Positions 27,401 through 35,289 are shown, counted from the stretch's first letter. The stretch: 64,000 bases of DNA from Citrifermentans bremense (GCF_014218275.1 NZ_AP023213.1:1714001-1778000), one strand, 5' to 3'. Notes: generated by a model not told the origin, from the sequence alone. Numbers and translations: made by a program.

Positions 27401-27469
27401 TCCAAGCTCATGAACCTGCGGCTGCGCTCCGAGCGCAGCACCGTGACACCCGTGCGGGGTGAGCCGTGA
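21443..27469 (+). CDS. Giant outer-membrane protein: DUF11 repeats, beta-barrel, OmpA domain
   Basis: 2008 residues. Order of parts: signal peptide; DUF11/Ig-like modules to about residue 455 (YSIAIGNSGGAQV, YTVRVQNVGDGAL); an SdrD_B-like module (about 465-545, GRVFHDGNGNGVPDQGEPGEAG); a GPT/SPT low-complexity stretch (about 575-622); an Ig-like domain (640-735); about 800 residues of alternating aromatic beta strands that look like an outer-membrane barrel (about 750-1555); a Pro-rich linker; an OmpA peptidoglycan-binding domain (about 1740-1840, VIVEGHTDAIGSVEYNMALSRRR); and a C-terminal beta tail. It should span the outer membrane with a surface stalk and bind the wall. ATG 21467 (MKGWRW) may be the better start. 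Its stop overlaps the FecR gene start. Confidence 0.88.
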   Translation: MTIPAGRKMKGWRWLRLIALALLFALPRNAFPLSSAGTVIRHDFTARFATPLLREVRSNQTTVSVKDLSDPELVPPRTATTKASVPADFRHTLTNRGNLADSFRLKASLVDAGLPESGPVPQLRFYAADGVTPIAIDAGGVQAIGPLQPGASVELILRATPPAGREGRVALIAVSATSVLVPARSASLTNQLQVPAGGVSFMKAVSPVGGVLPGTLLTYSIAIGNSGGAQVAAVRVIDPLDPLLEYQQGSAALPAGVAGNVSFDAATRTLVFDIPSLPAGFSGEITFKARVRDDAPGSASIVNTAGVSSAESAVPSLSNSTLNTVLARLLQVTKAAGSSAAEAGDIVPYTVRVQNVGDGALNHVTVADRVPRGFRYLKGSSHVDGFAVADPVGGGQQLSWDLESLEQGAFKVLNYRLVVSADAPVGTAVNWARATGSPASGGSVVSPPASASVKVRSSILGDKAIIMGRVFHDGNGNGVPDQGEPGEAGVRVYLEDGSFVFTDSEGQYSFTGVYAGDHVVKLDRSTLDPRFVSVPYNTAFAGVGWSQFITVPFGGPARGDFALAANPEAPAPLPVGQTGLTGLTGPTGPTGPTGPASPASPTSPTSPTSPTSPTSPTSPTPWPAAAAELDAADAVARVRLTPERVELPADDKTTVPFKVELLDSAGRRVPGSASVTLFLAKGTLLEPDLDPALPGHQVRVTDGLGVFQLRSGRATGNDLLIARAGNGSAAQADLFFSPDRRDWILVGLGSLTVGGKAVSGNLEKIDKDDRFDEGIFHEERLAFFTRGKILGKYLLTAAYDSDKERRDGVFQAIDPEKYYPVYGDASDIGYDAESRGKIYLKLESGRSYLMAGDYRTDLSENEFSRYDRALNGVKFEMNTKRVTLKGFESRTEETVTRDDIPGNGTSGHYFLSRRGLFENSERVRIEVRDRYHSERVISVTEKVRYADYSIDYQAGTILFKEPVPSLDQFLNPVTIVVNYQAEGPGEERYVYGGRAELRSENGSHIGGTAVVEEQALKDNTLFGLDAAWRLGERLTLKGEGAVSENLEHGRGSAWKTELAARPIDPLLVNLYYRKVESDFFNTSMTGTELGTEKYGGRADYRVGAGTLLFAESFLHRYELGDRKLFANHAGIVKKFSLLQLEGGVKVVREEVDGRTEESDLVYAGVIAPLTKKLDATLRREQLLSASGVADYQTKTFAKLDYRLTERTKAFLTEEYQERSPLVRQATLFGLESRLSDRMRLTTGYQMSSGASGYSQQSNVDLNTRLMEGDGFRLDSRTGYQIEHALSQQRGQAIVGLNSRYRAAEGLYLNSSLERVQTVEGNSGTRTAFTLGGEYLRARDLKLSGRYEVRTGPGETASLYGANAAYKMSPSLTLLGKLSLWDRDADAGDDVIFDGYLGSAFRPLAGEPLQLLTLARYKVEDRRSLPGSFESRSVILSAEPTYRIVSRWNAQGKYAGKLNWAEGAGGMMQSYTDLVLAGLSYDLAERWEIAAYLKLMNQYDAGMHSFGAVGSAGYRVYKNVVFSAGYNFARLDDRDLTGETFQGQGPFVGIKVKFDEDMFESREAKAIPIPMPAPVSLPPPALAPVPALLVRAERLDEPVLLSGSAELFTLLVNGERAKLPSTDVTLTRERLGSLELKGGRFPEPLIFLASVEQPEQVGSWTLKVMNRDGEVLRTLQGTGAPEKRIPWLGETDRQKVEQGEIYQYQLQVTYLDGSVFSTGRELFGVNRREAVLLTLSGGAFVFDRSELTLEAKRLLKGAARVLRARPQEKVIVEGHTDAIGSVEYNMALSRRRCDAAADYLVREEGIAPSRLLRRWYGKSRPVADNVTTPGRRLNRRVELKGDFKELHPVSPDDRYRTQPFVVINGRTIPVDRLGRFEATFPGNTLDLDLEMGDSQGRFLATSLPLPELAVHEPLAETLVGYGKETSGVRVDADGKGHCMLSGTVEGSSMELAGRKVPLDPAGGFKYELPLADGEQVLGVVLRNGSGCSKLMNLRLRSERSTVTPVRGEP
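23167..23300 (+). repeat. In-frame 9-bp tandem repeats in the giant protein gene
   Basis: About six units of the type ACAGGTCYG are followed by about eight of ACAAGCCCG (two with G for A). They encode Gly-Pro-Thr/Gly-Leu-Thr and then Ser-Pro-Ala/Ser-Pro-Thr triplets. Because each unit is nine bases, slippage changes linker length without breaking the frame. Confidence 0.92.
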
Positions 27470-28704
27470 GCGCCCGGGACCGCCTCAGGAAATTCGGTGG
27501 GCTTGCCCTGGAGACCGTCGCCTCCCTGCTCCTGGTCCTTTCGCTCTATTGGCTCTTCATGGTTTTTCTCTACGCACTCTTCCCATCCGGCACCCCGCTG
27601 AAGGAGATGCTGGAGAGCCGCTCGGAAGAGCTTCCGGCAAAAGACGGCGCCGGGCGCACGCCGGAGGCGGCGCTCAAATCCCTGGTCCGCGACGTCCGCT
27701 TCAGGCGCGGCAATTCGGTCGCCTGGGAGGGGGCCCGGGAGGGGATGCTTCTTTACAACAACGACGCCGTGCAGACCTTCGATCGCTCGGGCGCAACCTT
27801 GTCCTTTGCCCCCAGCGACCGCCTCACCATAGGTAGCAATTCGCTGGTCCTGGTCACCCGCCTGAACCAAAAGGTGGAGGGGGAGCCCACGGCCTACCGG
27901 GTACAGGTGGAGGGGGAGCTGCAGGGAAACCTGTCGAACGAGAAGAAGCTCCGCCTGGAGATCTCGGCGGCCGGGCACCTGGCCCGGGTCGCTTCCGGGG
28001 CCGCCCGGTTCCGCGTCACACCCAACGGCAACGCATCGAGCCTCGCGGTCTACGCCGGCGAGGTCAGGGTCCAGGGGAAGGACGGGTTCGTGCGGGTTCC
28101 AGCCTACCACGGCATCACCCTTAGAAGAGGGGTCGCGGCAGGCCCGGCGGTGCCGCTTCCGGAGGTTCCGATGCTCAAAAGCGACAAGCTCCTCTACCGG
28201 TTCCGCCGGCTGCCACCCAAGGTCCGCTTCGCCTGGAGCGGCAGGGCGGGGGAATACCATTTCCAGCTCGCGCGCGACCCGCGCTTCAAGAACCTGGTGC
28301 TCGACCGGAAGCTGGCCGTGCCGGAACTCGTCACAGGGACCCTCGACGCGGGGAGCTATTTCTGGAGGGTGAGCGGGATCACCGAGGCAAGGGAAGGGTT
28401 CTTCAGCCGCACCGGGCGCTGCGAGCTGCTGCAGTTTTTGAGAGCGCCCGAACTGAAGGTGGACTTCCCGCCGCAAAGCGCCGCTGCCGGAAGTTTCACC
28501 CTGACCGGGAGCGTTGAGCCGGGCGCCCGGGTCTACGTGAACGGGGTGGAGGTGCCCGGAGGCGGCGACGGGGGCTTCGCCCACAACCTGGTGCTCAAAA
28601 GCGGCGTCAACCTGATCAGGGTCGAGGCCGTCGACCAGGCGGGAAACGCCAGTTACGCTTCGCGCGTGATCTACGGGACCGGTGCCGGAGCGGAAGGTAA
28701 ATAG
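27466..28704 (+). CDS. FecR-domain membrane protein
   Basis: 412 residues: a short cytoplasmic start, one membrane helix (about residues 13-37), then a FecR-type periplasmic domain (about 70-225: VRDVRFRRGNSVAWEGAREGMLLYNNDAVQTFDRSGATLSF, with ARFRVTPNGNASSLAVYAGEVRVQG). C-terminal beta modules include VYVNGVEVPGGGDGGF, a PEGA/Ig-like fold. No sigma factor is adjacent, so classical FecI-FecR signalling is unlikely; proteins of this layout occur with surface or exopolysaccharide systems. It starts inside the stop of the giant outer-membrane gene (GTGA overlap) and is followed by the kinase after 11 bases, suggesting it reads the state of the surface structure. This role is inferred. Confidence 0.87.
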   Translation: MSARDRLRKFGGLALETVASLLLVLSLYWLFMVFLYALFPSGTPLKEMLESRSEELPAKDGAGRTPEAALKSLVRDVRFRRGNSVAWEGAREGMLLYNNDAVQTFDRSGATLSFAPSDRLTIGSNSLVLVTRLNQKVEGEPTAYRVQVEGELQGNLSNEKKLRLEISAAGHLARVASGAARFRVTPNGNASSLAVYAGEVRVQGKDGFVRVPAYHGITLRRGVAAGPAVPLPEVPMLKSDKLLYRFRRLPPKVRFAWSGRAGEYHFQLARDPRFKNLVLDRKLAVPELVTGTLDAGSYFWRVSGITEAREGFFSRTGRCELLQFLRAPELKVDFPPQSAAAGSFTLTGSVEPGARVYVNGVEVPGGGDGGFAHNLVLKSGVNLIRVEAVDQAGNASYASRVIYGTGAGAEGK

Positions 28705-28715
28705 AGGAGGACCGG

Positions 28716-30497
28716 ATGCATACCAGATTGAAATTCCCGCTCAGGTTCAAGATGCTCCTCTCCCAGTTGCTGGTGGTGTCAGTGGTGCTGAGCCTGATCA
28801 CCTTCACCATGGCGAACCTGTTCCAGGTCGACAAGACCGCCTACATCCACGACCTCACCTCCACGGTGGTGCTGCACACGGCGGAGGAGGCGAACGCGCT
28901 TCTGTCCGGATACCGGGAGCGGCTGAAGCTCTTCTCGCGTGTTTTGGCCGAGCCGGAGCTTTCGGGGCGCGACCAGGTGCTGCAGGGCTTTTTCGAAGAG
29001 TTCCGGGACTTCGTCCTGGTCACCCGCAGCGCTCCCGGGGGGGAACAGACGGTCTACGATCAGGCGGCGCTGCAGGCGGCCGGGGTGACCAAGGAGGAGA
29101 TACTCTCCTACCGGCAGTCCCATCCGGCGCCGGAGTCGATACCGGCAGGGCAGGTATACCTGGAGAACTCGACGCTCTCGGCCAAGCTCCCCACCTTGAA
29201 CCTCACCATCTCCGAGCCGGGGGCGGGCGGGGGCGCGCCGGTCACCACCACGGCCGTGCTGCGGCTGGACCGGCTGCAGGAGCTCGCCAAGCGCTCGCGG
29301 GTCTTCGACATCCTCCTTCTGGACTCGGCCGGGCGCTACCTGGCGCACAGGAACCCTGACCGGGTCGGTGTCGCAGTCAATCCCGAGTGGTGGCAGCGTG
29401 TGAAAGCTCCACACAGCTCCGGGATGACCATGGAGTACAAAAAACGCGGCCGGGAGATGGTGGGGGGATTCTCCCGTTGCGCGCTGGGCGGGCTGGTGGT
29501 CGGGGTGGAGATACCGAAAAGCGCCGCCTACCTCACCTCGAGGGAGCTTCTGAGCGACCTGCTCCTCCTGTCCCTGGCCCTTCTGGGGGGGGCGGCGCTT
29601 TTGAGCCAGTTCTGGTCGCGGCGCTTCACGAGGCCCCTGGAGAAGCTCTCCGCGGCGACCCGGATGGTGGGGCAGGGGCGCTTCGAGATCGAGGTCAAGC
29701 CCGATTCCGGCGACGAGATCGGCGCGCTGGCCAGTTCCTTCAACCAGATGGCGGCCGAGCTGAAGCTGCGCGAGAAGGCGCTCAAGGACCTCTACGGGCA
29801 GCTGGTCCATTCGGAGAAGATGGCCGCCTTCGGCGCGCTCGGCGCGGGGATCGCTCACGAGGTGAAAAACCCGCTCGCCGGGATCCTCGGCATCACCCAG
29901 CTCTCGCTCAGGGGGGGTGGTGCCGGGCACCCGCTGGAGAAAAACCTCCTGATCATCGAGAAGGAGACCAAGCGCTGCAAGACCATCATCGAGAACCTGC
30001 TCAAGTTCGCGCGCCAGGAGCAGGTGGAGTTCGGCGAGGTCGACATCCAGCAGGTGGTGGCGGATGCGCTTGCCATAGTCGACCACCAGCTCGGGATCAA
30101 CAGCATCAAGGTGGAGCAGGAACTGGAGCCGGGGATTCCTGCCTGCCGCGGCAACGCGAACCAGCTGCAGCAGGTGCTGATGAACCTGATGATCAACGCG
30201 CAGCAGGCGATGAGCGGGAAAACCGGGACGGTGAAGCTCTCCGCGCGGAAGCTGGACCAGGGGGGGGTGGAATTGAGGGTGGCGGACAACGGTCCCGGAA
30301 TCAGCAAGGAGATCCAAGGGAAGATCTTCGACCCCTTCTTCACCACCAAGCCGGCAGGGCAGGGGACGGGGCTCGGGCTCTCGGTCACCTACGGCATCGT
30401 CAAGGATCACGGCGGCGAGATCCACCTGGAAAGCGAGGAGGGGGTGGGGACCACCTTCATCATCACACTCCCCCCCTCCGCGGCGGGTACACCCTAG
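28716..30497 (+). CDS. Membrane sensor histidine kinase
   Basis: 593-residue kinase. A first membrane helix (about 17-36), a periplasmic sensor domain of about 230 residues resembling a double Cache fold, and a second helix (about 275-300) are followed by a HAMP domain (RFTRPLEKLSAATRMVGQG) and a HisKA box MAAFGALGAGIAHEVKNPL with His381 as the likely phosphorylation site. An HATPase domain (N box LMNLMINAQQAM, G1 VADNGPGISKE, GTGLGLSVTYGIVKDHGG) completes it. ATG 28716 has GAGGAGG upstream. The partner is the regulator 12 bases downstream. Confidence 0.95.
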   Translation: MHTRLKFPLRFKMLLSQLLVVSVVLSLITFTMANLFQVDKTAYIHDLTSTVVLHTAEEANALLSGYRERLKLFSRVLAEPELSGRDQVLQGFFEEFRDFVLVTRSAPGGEQTVYDQAALQAAGVTKEEILSYRQSHPAPESIPAGQVYLENSTLSAKLPTLNLTISEPGAGGGAPVTTTAVLRLDRLQELAKRSRVFDILLLDSAGRYLAHRNPDRVGVAVNPEWWQRVKAPHSSGMTMEYKKRGREMVGGFSRCALGGLVVGVEIPKSAAYLTSRELLSDLLLLSLALLGGAALLSQFWSRRFTRPLEKLSAATRMVGQGRFEIEVKPDSGDEIGALASSFNQMAAELKLREKALKDLYGQLVHSEKMAAFGALGAGIAHEVKNPLAGILGITQLSLRGGGAGHPLEKNLLIIEKETKRCKTIIENLLKFARQEQVEFGEVDIQQVVADALAIVDHQLGINSIKVEQELEPGIPACRGNANQLQQVLMNLMINAQQAMSGKTGTVKLSARKLDQGGVELRVADNGPGISKEIQGKIFDPFFTTKPAGQGTGLGLSVTYGIVKDHGGEIHLESEEGVGTTFIITLPPSAAGTP

Positions 30498-30509
30498 AGG
30501 AGGACGCGC

Positions 30510-31460
30510 ATGGACTTACTGGTTGTCGACGACGAGGAAACCCTGAGGAGCGTGGTGTCGCAGGTCCTTTCCGCAGACGGCTTCACGGTGGAGGAGGCGG
30601 CCAGCGGCGAGGAGGCCCTGGAGGCGTTCAGGAGCGTGAGCCATCCGCTGGTGATCACCGACATCAGGATGGGGGGGATGAGCGGCATCGAGCTCCTCAC
30701 CGAGATCAAGGAGCACAACCCCGACACCCAGGTGGTGATCATGACCAGCCACGCCTCGCTGGACAGCGCGCTCACCGCGCTCAGAGCCGGCGCCTACGAT
30801 TACCTGGTGAAGCCCTTCGAGAGCCTGGACCTGATCTCGGCGGTGGCGGGGAGGGCGGCGGAGAAGGCGCGTCTCGTGACGCAGAACCGGGAGCTATTGG
30901 AGCAGTTGACCCGCGCCAACGCGGAACTGAAGGAGGCGAACCTGGCCCTGAAGGAGCTCGCGGTTAGAGACGGTCTCACCGCACTCTACAACCATCGCTA
31001 CTTCCAGGAGGTGCTGGCGCTGGAGGTGGCGCGCTCGAAGCGCTATCAGAAGCAGTGCAGCCTGATCTTCATGGATGTCGACAACTTCAAGATGTACAAC
31101 GACACCAACGGGCACCCGCAGGGGGACGCGCTTTTGAAGACCCTGGCCCAGATCATGACCACGCACCTGCGGGTCTGCGACGTCGCGGCGCGCTACGGCG
31201 GTGAGGAGTTCGTGCTGCTGCTCCCGGAGACCCCCAAGGAGGCGGCGCTCGGCGTGGCGGAGGAGCTGAGGTGCAGGGTCGAGGGGCACCCCTTCCCCGG
31301 GGGAGTGACCCAGCCCCTGGGGAAGGTCACCATCAGCCTCGGCGTCGCGGCCTATCCCGGGGACGGGAGCAACGCGCCGGAGCTTCTCGACTTCGCAGAC
31401 CAGCTCCTCTACAAGGCGAAGAACAGCGGGAAAAACATGGTGGTGGCGGAGAAAGGCTGA
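30510..31460 (+). CDS. Response regulator with diguanylate cyclase (REC-GGDEF)
   Basis: 316 residues. The N-terminal REC domain has acidic residues DDEE, phosphoacceptor Asp51 in VITDIRMGG, Thr in VIMTSHAS and Lys in YLVKPF. A short coiled linker (about 130-150) leads to a GGDEF domain with signature RYGGEEF (GGEEF at 230-234), so it should make cyclic di-GMP. No RxxD inhibitory site is seen in the five residues before the signature. The operon thus links a surface structure and membrane kinase to c-di-GMP output. Last gene of the run; it converges on the U32 gene with ten bases between stops. Confidence 0.95.
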   Translation: MDLLVVDDEETLRSVVSQVLSADGFTVEEAASGEEALEAFRSVSHPLVITDIRMGGMSGIELLTEIKEHNPDTQVVIMTSHASLDSALTALRAGAYDYLVKPFESLDLISAVAGRAAEKARLVTQNRELLEQLTRANAELKEANLALKELAVRDGLTALYNHRYFQEVLALEVARSKRYQKQCSLIFMDVDNFKMYNDTNGHPQGDALLKTLAQIMTTHLRVCDVAARYGGEEFVLLLPETPKEAALGVAEELRCRVEGHPFPGGVTQPLGKVTISLGVAAYPGDGSNAPELLDFADQLLYKAKNSGKNMVVAEKG

Positions 31461-31470
31461 TGGTTTGTCT

Positions 31471-32910
31471 TTAGCTTTTCTCGCTCTTTTCTCGTCTGAT
31501 CAGATCGTACTCACCGGCGCCGGTGAGCTCTTTAAGGACGACCCGCTGGTTGGGGTGCGCCACCTGTAACGGGACGCCATCCTCGTCTTCCATCGCCTGC
31601 AGGATGAAGCGTGTGAAGCTCGTCCCCTGACCGATGAGCTCCAGGGCGTCCCCCAACTGCAGCCGGTTCCTTACCGTAACCAGGGTGCCGCCCCCCTTGG
31701 CTTCCCCCTCGACCAGTGCCACGAATTCGAAGTTCCTCACGTAACGCGAGAAGTACTCGTGGTCCACGTCGCGCGGCTTGCCCAGCAAGAAGCCGGTGGT
31801 GTACCCGCGGTGGCTGATCTTGGCGAGCTCCTCAAGCCATGCCGGGTTCATCCGGTACTTCTCCGGGTCCGCCCAGTAGCTGTCCAGCGCCTCGCGGTAG
31901 ATGCGGATCACACTGGCCGCGTAGTAGATCCCCTTCATCCTCCCCTCTATCTTCAGGGAGTGGACCCCGCTCTGCACCAGCTCCGGCAGGTGCTCGATCA
32001 GGCAGAGATCCTTGGAGTTGAAGATGAAGCTGCCGCTTTCGTCCTCGTGGATAGGAAAATACTCACCGGGGCGGCTCTCCTCCACGATGGCGTAGTTCCA
32101 GCGGCAGGGCTGGGTGCACTCCCCCTTGTTGGCGTCCCTGCCGGTCATGGCCAGGGAAAGGAGGCAGCGCCCCGAATAAGAGATGCACATGGCTCCATGC
32201 ACGAATACCTCGAGCTCCAGATCGCCGCAGTGTGCCGCAGTCTCGGCGATCTGCTCCAGCGGCATCTCGCGCGCAAGATTTACCCTTTTCACCCCCTGGG
32301 CCTGCCAGAAGCGCGCGGAGCGCCAGTTGGTGGTGTTGGCCTGGGTGGAGAGGTGGATCTCGCGGCCTGGATAGCGCTCCGCTATCAGCGCCACGACGCC
32401 GGGGTCGGCGGCGATGAGGGCGTCGAATGGAATCTCGCGGATCTCCTCCAGGTAGCGCTCCAACTCGGCCAGGTCCCCGTTGTCGGCAAAGGCGTTCACC
32501 GTCAGGTACACCTTGACGCCGTGCCGGTGCGCGTAGTCGACGGCGTGGGAGAGCTCGGTGAGGCTGAAGTTGCCGGCCAGGTTTCTAAGCCCGAACGACT
32601 TCCCCCCGAGGTACACCGCGTCGGCGCCGTAGCGGATCGCCACCTTAAGTTTCTCCATGTTCCCGGCCGGCGCCAAAAGCTCAGGCTTCACCCGTCCCTG
32701 ACGCTCCCCCTGCCCGGCACCTCCGGCAGGCGCCGTTGCCCCTTCTCCTGCTGCTCTCTCCAGATCCTTTCCCGTCAAGCTCCGCTCCTTTTGCTCCGGC
32801 TCAGCTGAGGCGCCGGTTTTGGCCGCCTTGCGGCGACGGCACACCGTAGCACATACGGCGCCGATAATGAACCCCCCAATAGGCGCTTTCCCCTTGACAT
32901 TGAGGGGCAA
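31471..32910 (-). CDS. U32 family protein (TrhP/YegQ-type tRNA hydroxylation)
   Basis: Member of peptidase family U32, whose studied bacterial members (TrhP, RlhA) hydroxylate tRNA or rRNA. Features: PELLAPAGNMEKLKVAIRYGADAVYLGG, the U32 signature region EVFVHGAMCISYSGRCLLS, cysteines in GRDANKGECTQPCRW for an iron-sulfur cluster, and SLKIEGRMKGIYYAASVIRIYREALD. The C terminus has a beta-barrel extension typical of the YegQ subgroup. The first 70-80 residues are low-complexity and unlike the family; the true start may be the TTG near 32780 (AAGGAG upstream) or the GTG at 32691. A signal anchor is therefore not implied. Confidence 0.85.
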   Translation of the reverse strand: MPLNVKGKAPIGGFIIGAVCATVCRRRKAAKTGASAEPEQKERSLTGKDLERAAGEGATAPAGGAGQGERQGRVKPELLAPAGNMEKLKVAIRYGADAVYLGGKSFGLRNLAGNFSLTELSHAVDYAHRHGVKVYLTVNAFADNGDLAELERYLEEIREIPFDALIAADPGVVALIAERYPGREIHLSTQANTTNWRSARFWQAQGVKRVNLAREMPLEQIAETAAHCGDLELEVFVHGAMCISYSGRCLLSLAMTGRDANKGECTQPCRWNYAIVEESRPGEYFPIHEDESGSFIFNSKDLCLIEHLPELVQSGVHSLKIEGRMKGIYYAASVIRIYREALDSYWADPEKYRMNPAWLEELAKISHRGYTTGFLLGKPRDVDHEYFSRYVRNFEFVALVEGEAKGGGTLVTVRNRLQLGDALELIGQGTSFTRFILQAMEDEDGVPLQVAHPNQRVVLKELTGAGEYDLIRREKSEKS

Positions 32911-32923
32911 AAGGCTTTAATTA
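32894..32923 (+). promoter_or_regulatory. Sigma-70-type promoter for the LysM gene
   Basis: TTGACA at 32894-32899 and TTAATT / TAATTA at 32917-32923, spacing 17-18, on the + strand. It leaves a leader of about 200 bases before the LysM start at 33134. The leader contains the hairpin GCAGAG...CTCTGC and an outer GGGGC/GCCCC pairing. Confidence 0.5.
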
Positions 32924-33133
32924 TGTTAAATTTTTTTGGGGCATTAGGGCAGAGCAGCCTCTGCTCTTAATCTGTGAGGCCCCGTCTGATGCGGTTTTAC
33001 GAGCCGTCCCCCTTCCCGTTTTTCCTCATGGGCGGGCGGAAATCTAATGAATGGTATTTCGGCAGTAGCACCTGCAGCCATGAAGCTTTGTACTTCGGAG
33101 GAGGGTGGGCCTTCGGGACCCCTTAAGGAGCGT

Positions 33134-34147
33134 ATGAAAAGAATCTTCTCTCTGGCACTGCTCTTTGTATGTCTGGCCGGCACCGCGCAACTTGCGGCGG
33201 CGGAACAGGAACAACCCACCATTTACACCATCGTTCCCGGCGACACCCTCTGGGGGCTCTCGCAGCGTTTTCTGAAGGACCCCTACTACTGGCCCAACCT
33301 CTGGGCCAACAACCAGTCCATCGGCAACCCACATTTCATCTATCCCGGGCAGCGGCTGCGCATCTACAGCGACCGGATCGAGATCGAGCCTGCGCCGCGC
33401 GCTGCGGCAGCGGCAGCGGCAGCAAAGTCCGCAGCAGAGGCGCCCCACGAGGAGGCCCCGCAGGCGGCGAGCTTCAGCACCACGGGTAGCGAAGGGTTCC
33501 TGCTGGAGAACGGCGCCCACCCTGCCGGGTTGGTCATCTCGCTGCACCAGAACCGTGAGATGGCCGGAACCGACGACATCGTCTACACCGACATCGGTCT
33601 CGACCAGGGCGCGAACGCCGGGGACCGCTTCTCCGTCTACAAGAAGATGGACCCGGTGAGCCATCCCGTCACCAACGTGATCCTCGGGCAGCAGGTCATG
33701 CCGCTTGGCGAGCTGCAGCTCTCCGAGGTGGAGGATAAGGCTTCCAAGGCGATCGTCACCAAGTCCTACCAGGAGATCAGCGCCGGCTCCTTCCTCCTTC
33801 CTTACCGGGACCGCAAGGTGACTGTGCCGCTTAAGTCCGCGGACCGCGACCTCGTCGGTTATATCGTCCAGACCCAGAACGGGAACACGGCCATAGCGGT
33901 GAACGACGTGGTCTTCCTGGACCTGGGCAAGGCGCAGGGGGCGCAGCCCGGCAACATGCTCTACATCGTGCGCGACGTCACGCCTGACCAGCGTTTCGCC
34001 GACTCCCGCATCGAAAAACTGCCGGTCGAGGTGGTCGGCGCGCTGGTGGTGGTGTCCACCGGCCTCAACAGTTCCACTGCAGTCATCGTGAAGAGCGTCG
34101 ACACCGTGTACCGGGGCGACCGCGTGGAGATGAGGAAAAGCAGGTAG
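33134..34147 (+). CDS. LysM-domain periplasmic protein
   Basis: 337-residue exported protein with a signal peptide (KRIFSLALLFVCLAGTAQLAAA) and an N-terminal LysM peptidoglycan-binding domain (YTIVPGDTLWGLSQRFLKDPYYWPNLW, ending YPGQRLRIY). An Ala-rich linker follows at about residues 85-105, then about 220 residues of beta-rich sequence with GANAGDRFSVYKK and AQGAQPGNMLYIVRD, two related modules of unknown role. The ATG at 33134 is chosen over upstream frames because AAGGAG lies at 33124-33129 and the signal peptide starts there. LysM proteins of this layout often sit upstream of dprA in Geobacter; dprA follows after 21 bases. Confidence 0.9.
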   Translation: MKRIFSLALLFVCLAGTAQLAAAEQEQPTIYTIVPGDTLWGLSQRFLKDPYYWPNLWANNQSIGNPHFIYPGQRLRIYSDRIEIEPAPRAAAAAAAAKSAAEAPHEEAPQAASFSTTGSEGFLLENGAHPAGLVISLHQNREMAGTDDIVYTDIGLDQGANAGDRFSVYKKMDPVSHPVTNVILGQQVMPLGELQLSEVEDKASKAIVTKSYQEISAGSFLLPYRDRKVTVPLKSADRDLVGYIVQTQNGNTAIAVNDVVFLDLGKAQGAQPGNMLYIVRDVTPDQRFADSRIEKLPVEVVGALVVVSTGLNSSTAVIVKSVDTVYRGDRVEMRKSR

Positions 34148-34168
34148 CAGGCCAAAGGGGGTAACCCC

Positions 34169-35248
34169 ATGGATCACTACTACTGGTTCGCGCTCAGGTC
34201 CGTGCCGCTGGTGGGAAACGTCACCTTCCTGCGGCTTTTGTCCCGCTTCGGGACGCCGGAGCGCGCGCTCAAGGCGTCGCTTGCGGAGCTCTCCGGAGTC
34301 AAGGGGGTGAGTCCGCAGGCTGCCGCCTCCATCGCCGGTCACGACTATGCCGAACTCGCGCGCAGCGAGTGCGAGAAGGTTCAGGCGTCGGGTATCGAAG
34401 TGGTCGACATCCTGTCCCGCCGCTACCCTCGCCTTTTGATGGAGATCCCGGACCCGCCCCCGTTCTTCTACCTCAAGGGGGAGCTTGACGGCAGTGAAAC
34501 CGCGGTCGCCATGGTCGGCTCCCGGCGTGCAACGCAGTACGGTCTTTGCACCGCGACGAGGCTTGCACGCGACCTGGCGCTGCAGGGGATAACGGTGGTT
34601 TCGGGGATGGCGCGCGGCATAGACACGGCGGCGCACTGGGGAGCGCTCAAGGCAGGCGGCCGCAGCGTCGCCGTTCTTGGTTGCGGCATCGATCTCGTCT
34701 ATCCGCCGGAGAACGGGGCGCTCTACCAGGCTTTGTCCGAAAACGGATCGCTCATCAGCGAGTTCCCCATGGGGACGCCCCCCCTGGCGGAGAACTTCCC
34801 TCGCCGCAACAGGATCATCAGCGCACTGTCGCGCGGCGTGCTGGTCGTGGAGGCGGGGGAGGGGAGCGGTTCGCTGATCACGGCGCATTACGCGCTGGAG
34901 CAGGGGCGCGAGGTCTTCGCCGTTCCCGGCAACGTTTCAGTGAGCGGCAGCCGCGGCGTGAACGGCCTGATCAAGGAAGGGGCGAAACTCGTGGAGCGGG
35001 TGGAGGATATCCTGGAGGAGCTGAGCCTTGAGCCGCAGGCGACGCTCCCCCTCCCGAAGCCGGGAAGCTTCGAGCTCACCCCTCAGGAGGCTGAGCTTTA
35101 CGCCCTTCTTTGCCAGGGGGCGCTGCAGATAGACGACATCATCGTGCAGAGCGCGTTGACAGCAAGCGAGGTTTCCGCTACCTTACTTCGCTTGGAAATG
35201 AAGGGAGCCATAGTCCAACTCCCGGGCAAGCGTTTCGCCGTGGCGTAA
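34169..35248 (+). CDS. dprA: DNA-processing protein DprA
   Basis: Loads RecA on incoming single-stranded DNA in natural transformation. 359 residues: an N-terminal SAM/HhH region (SVPLVGNVTFLRLLSRFG, ELSGVKGVSPQAAASI), the Rossmann-like core with MVGSRRATQYG, VSGMARGIDTAAHWGAL, VLGCGIDLVYPPEN and EFPMGTPPLAENFPRRNRIISALSRGVLVVEA, and a C-terminal winged helix. Order LysM-dprA-topA-trmFO matches the widely conserved dprA-topA-trmFO neighbourhood. No other competence gene is present here. Confidence 0.95.
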   Translation: MDHYYWFALRSVPLVGNVTFLRLLSRFGTPERALKASLAELSGVKGVSPQAAASIAGHDYAELARSECEKVQASGIEVVDILSRRYPRLLMEIPDPPPFFYLKGELDGSETAVAMVGSRRATQYGLCTATRLARDLALQGITVVSGMARGIDTAAHWGALKAGGRSVAVLGCGIDLVYPPENGALYQALSENGSLISEFPMGTPPLAENFPRRNRIISALSRGVLVVEAGEGSGSLITAHYALEQGREVFAVPGNVSVSGSRGVNGLIKEGAKLVERVEDILEELSLEPQATLPLPKPGSFELTPQEAELYALLCQGALQIDDIIVQSALTASEVSATLLRLEMKGAIVQLPGKRFAVA

Positions 35249-35289
35249 GCCCTTGCCCCAAAAGCGGAAATACCATACTAGGTGGACAC

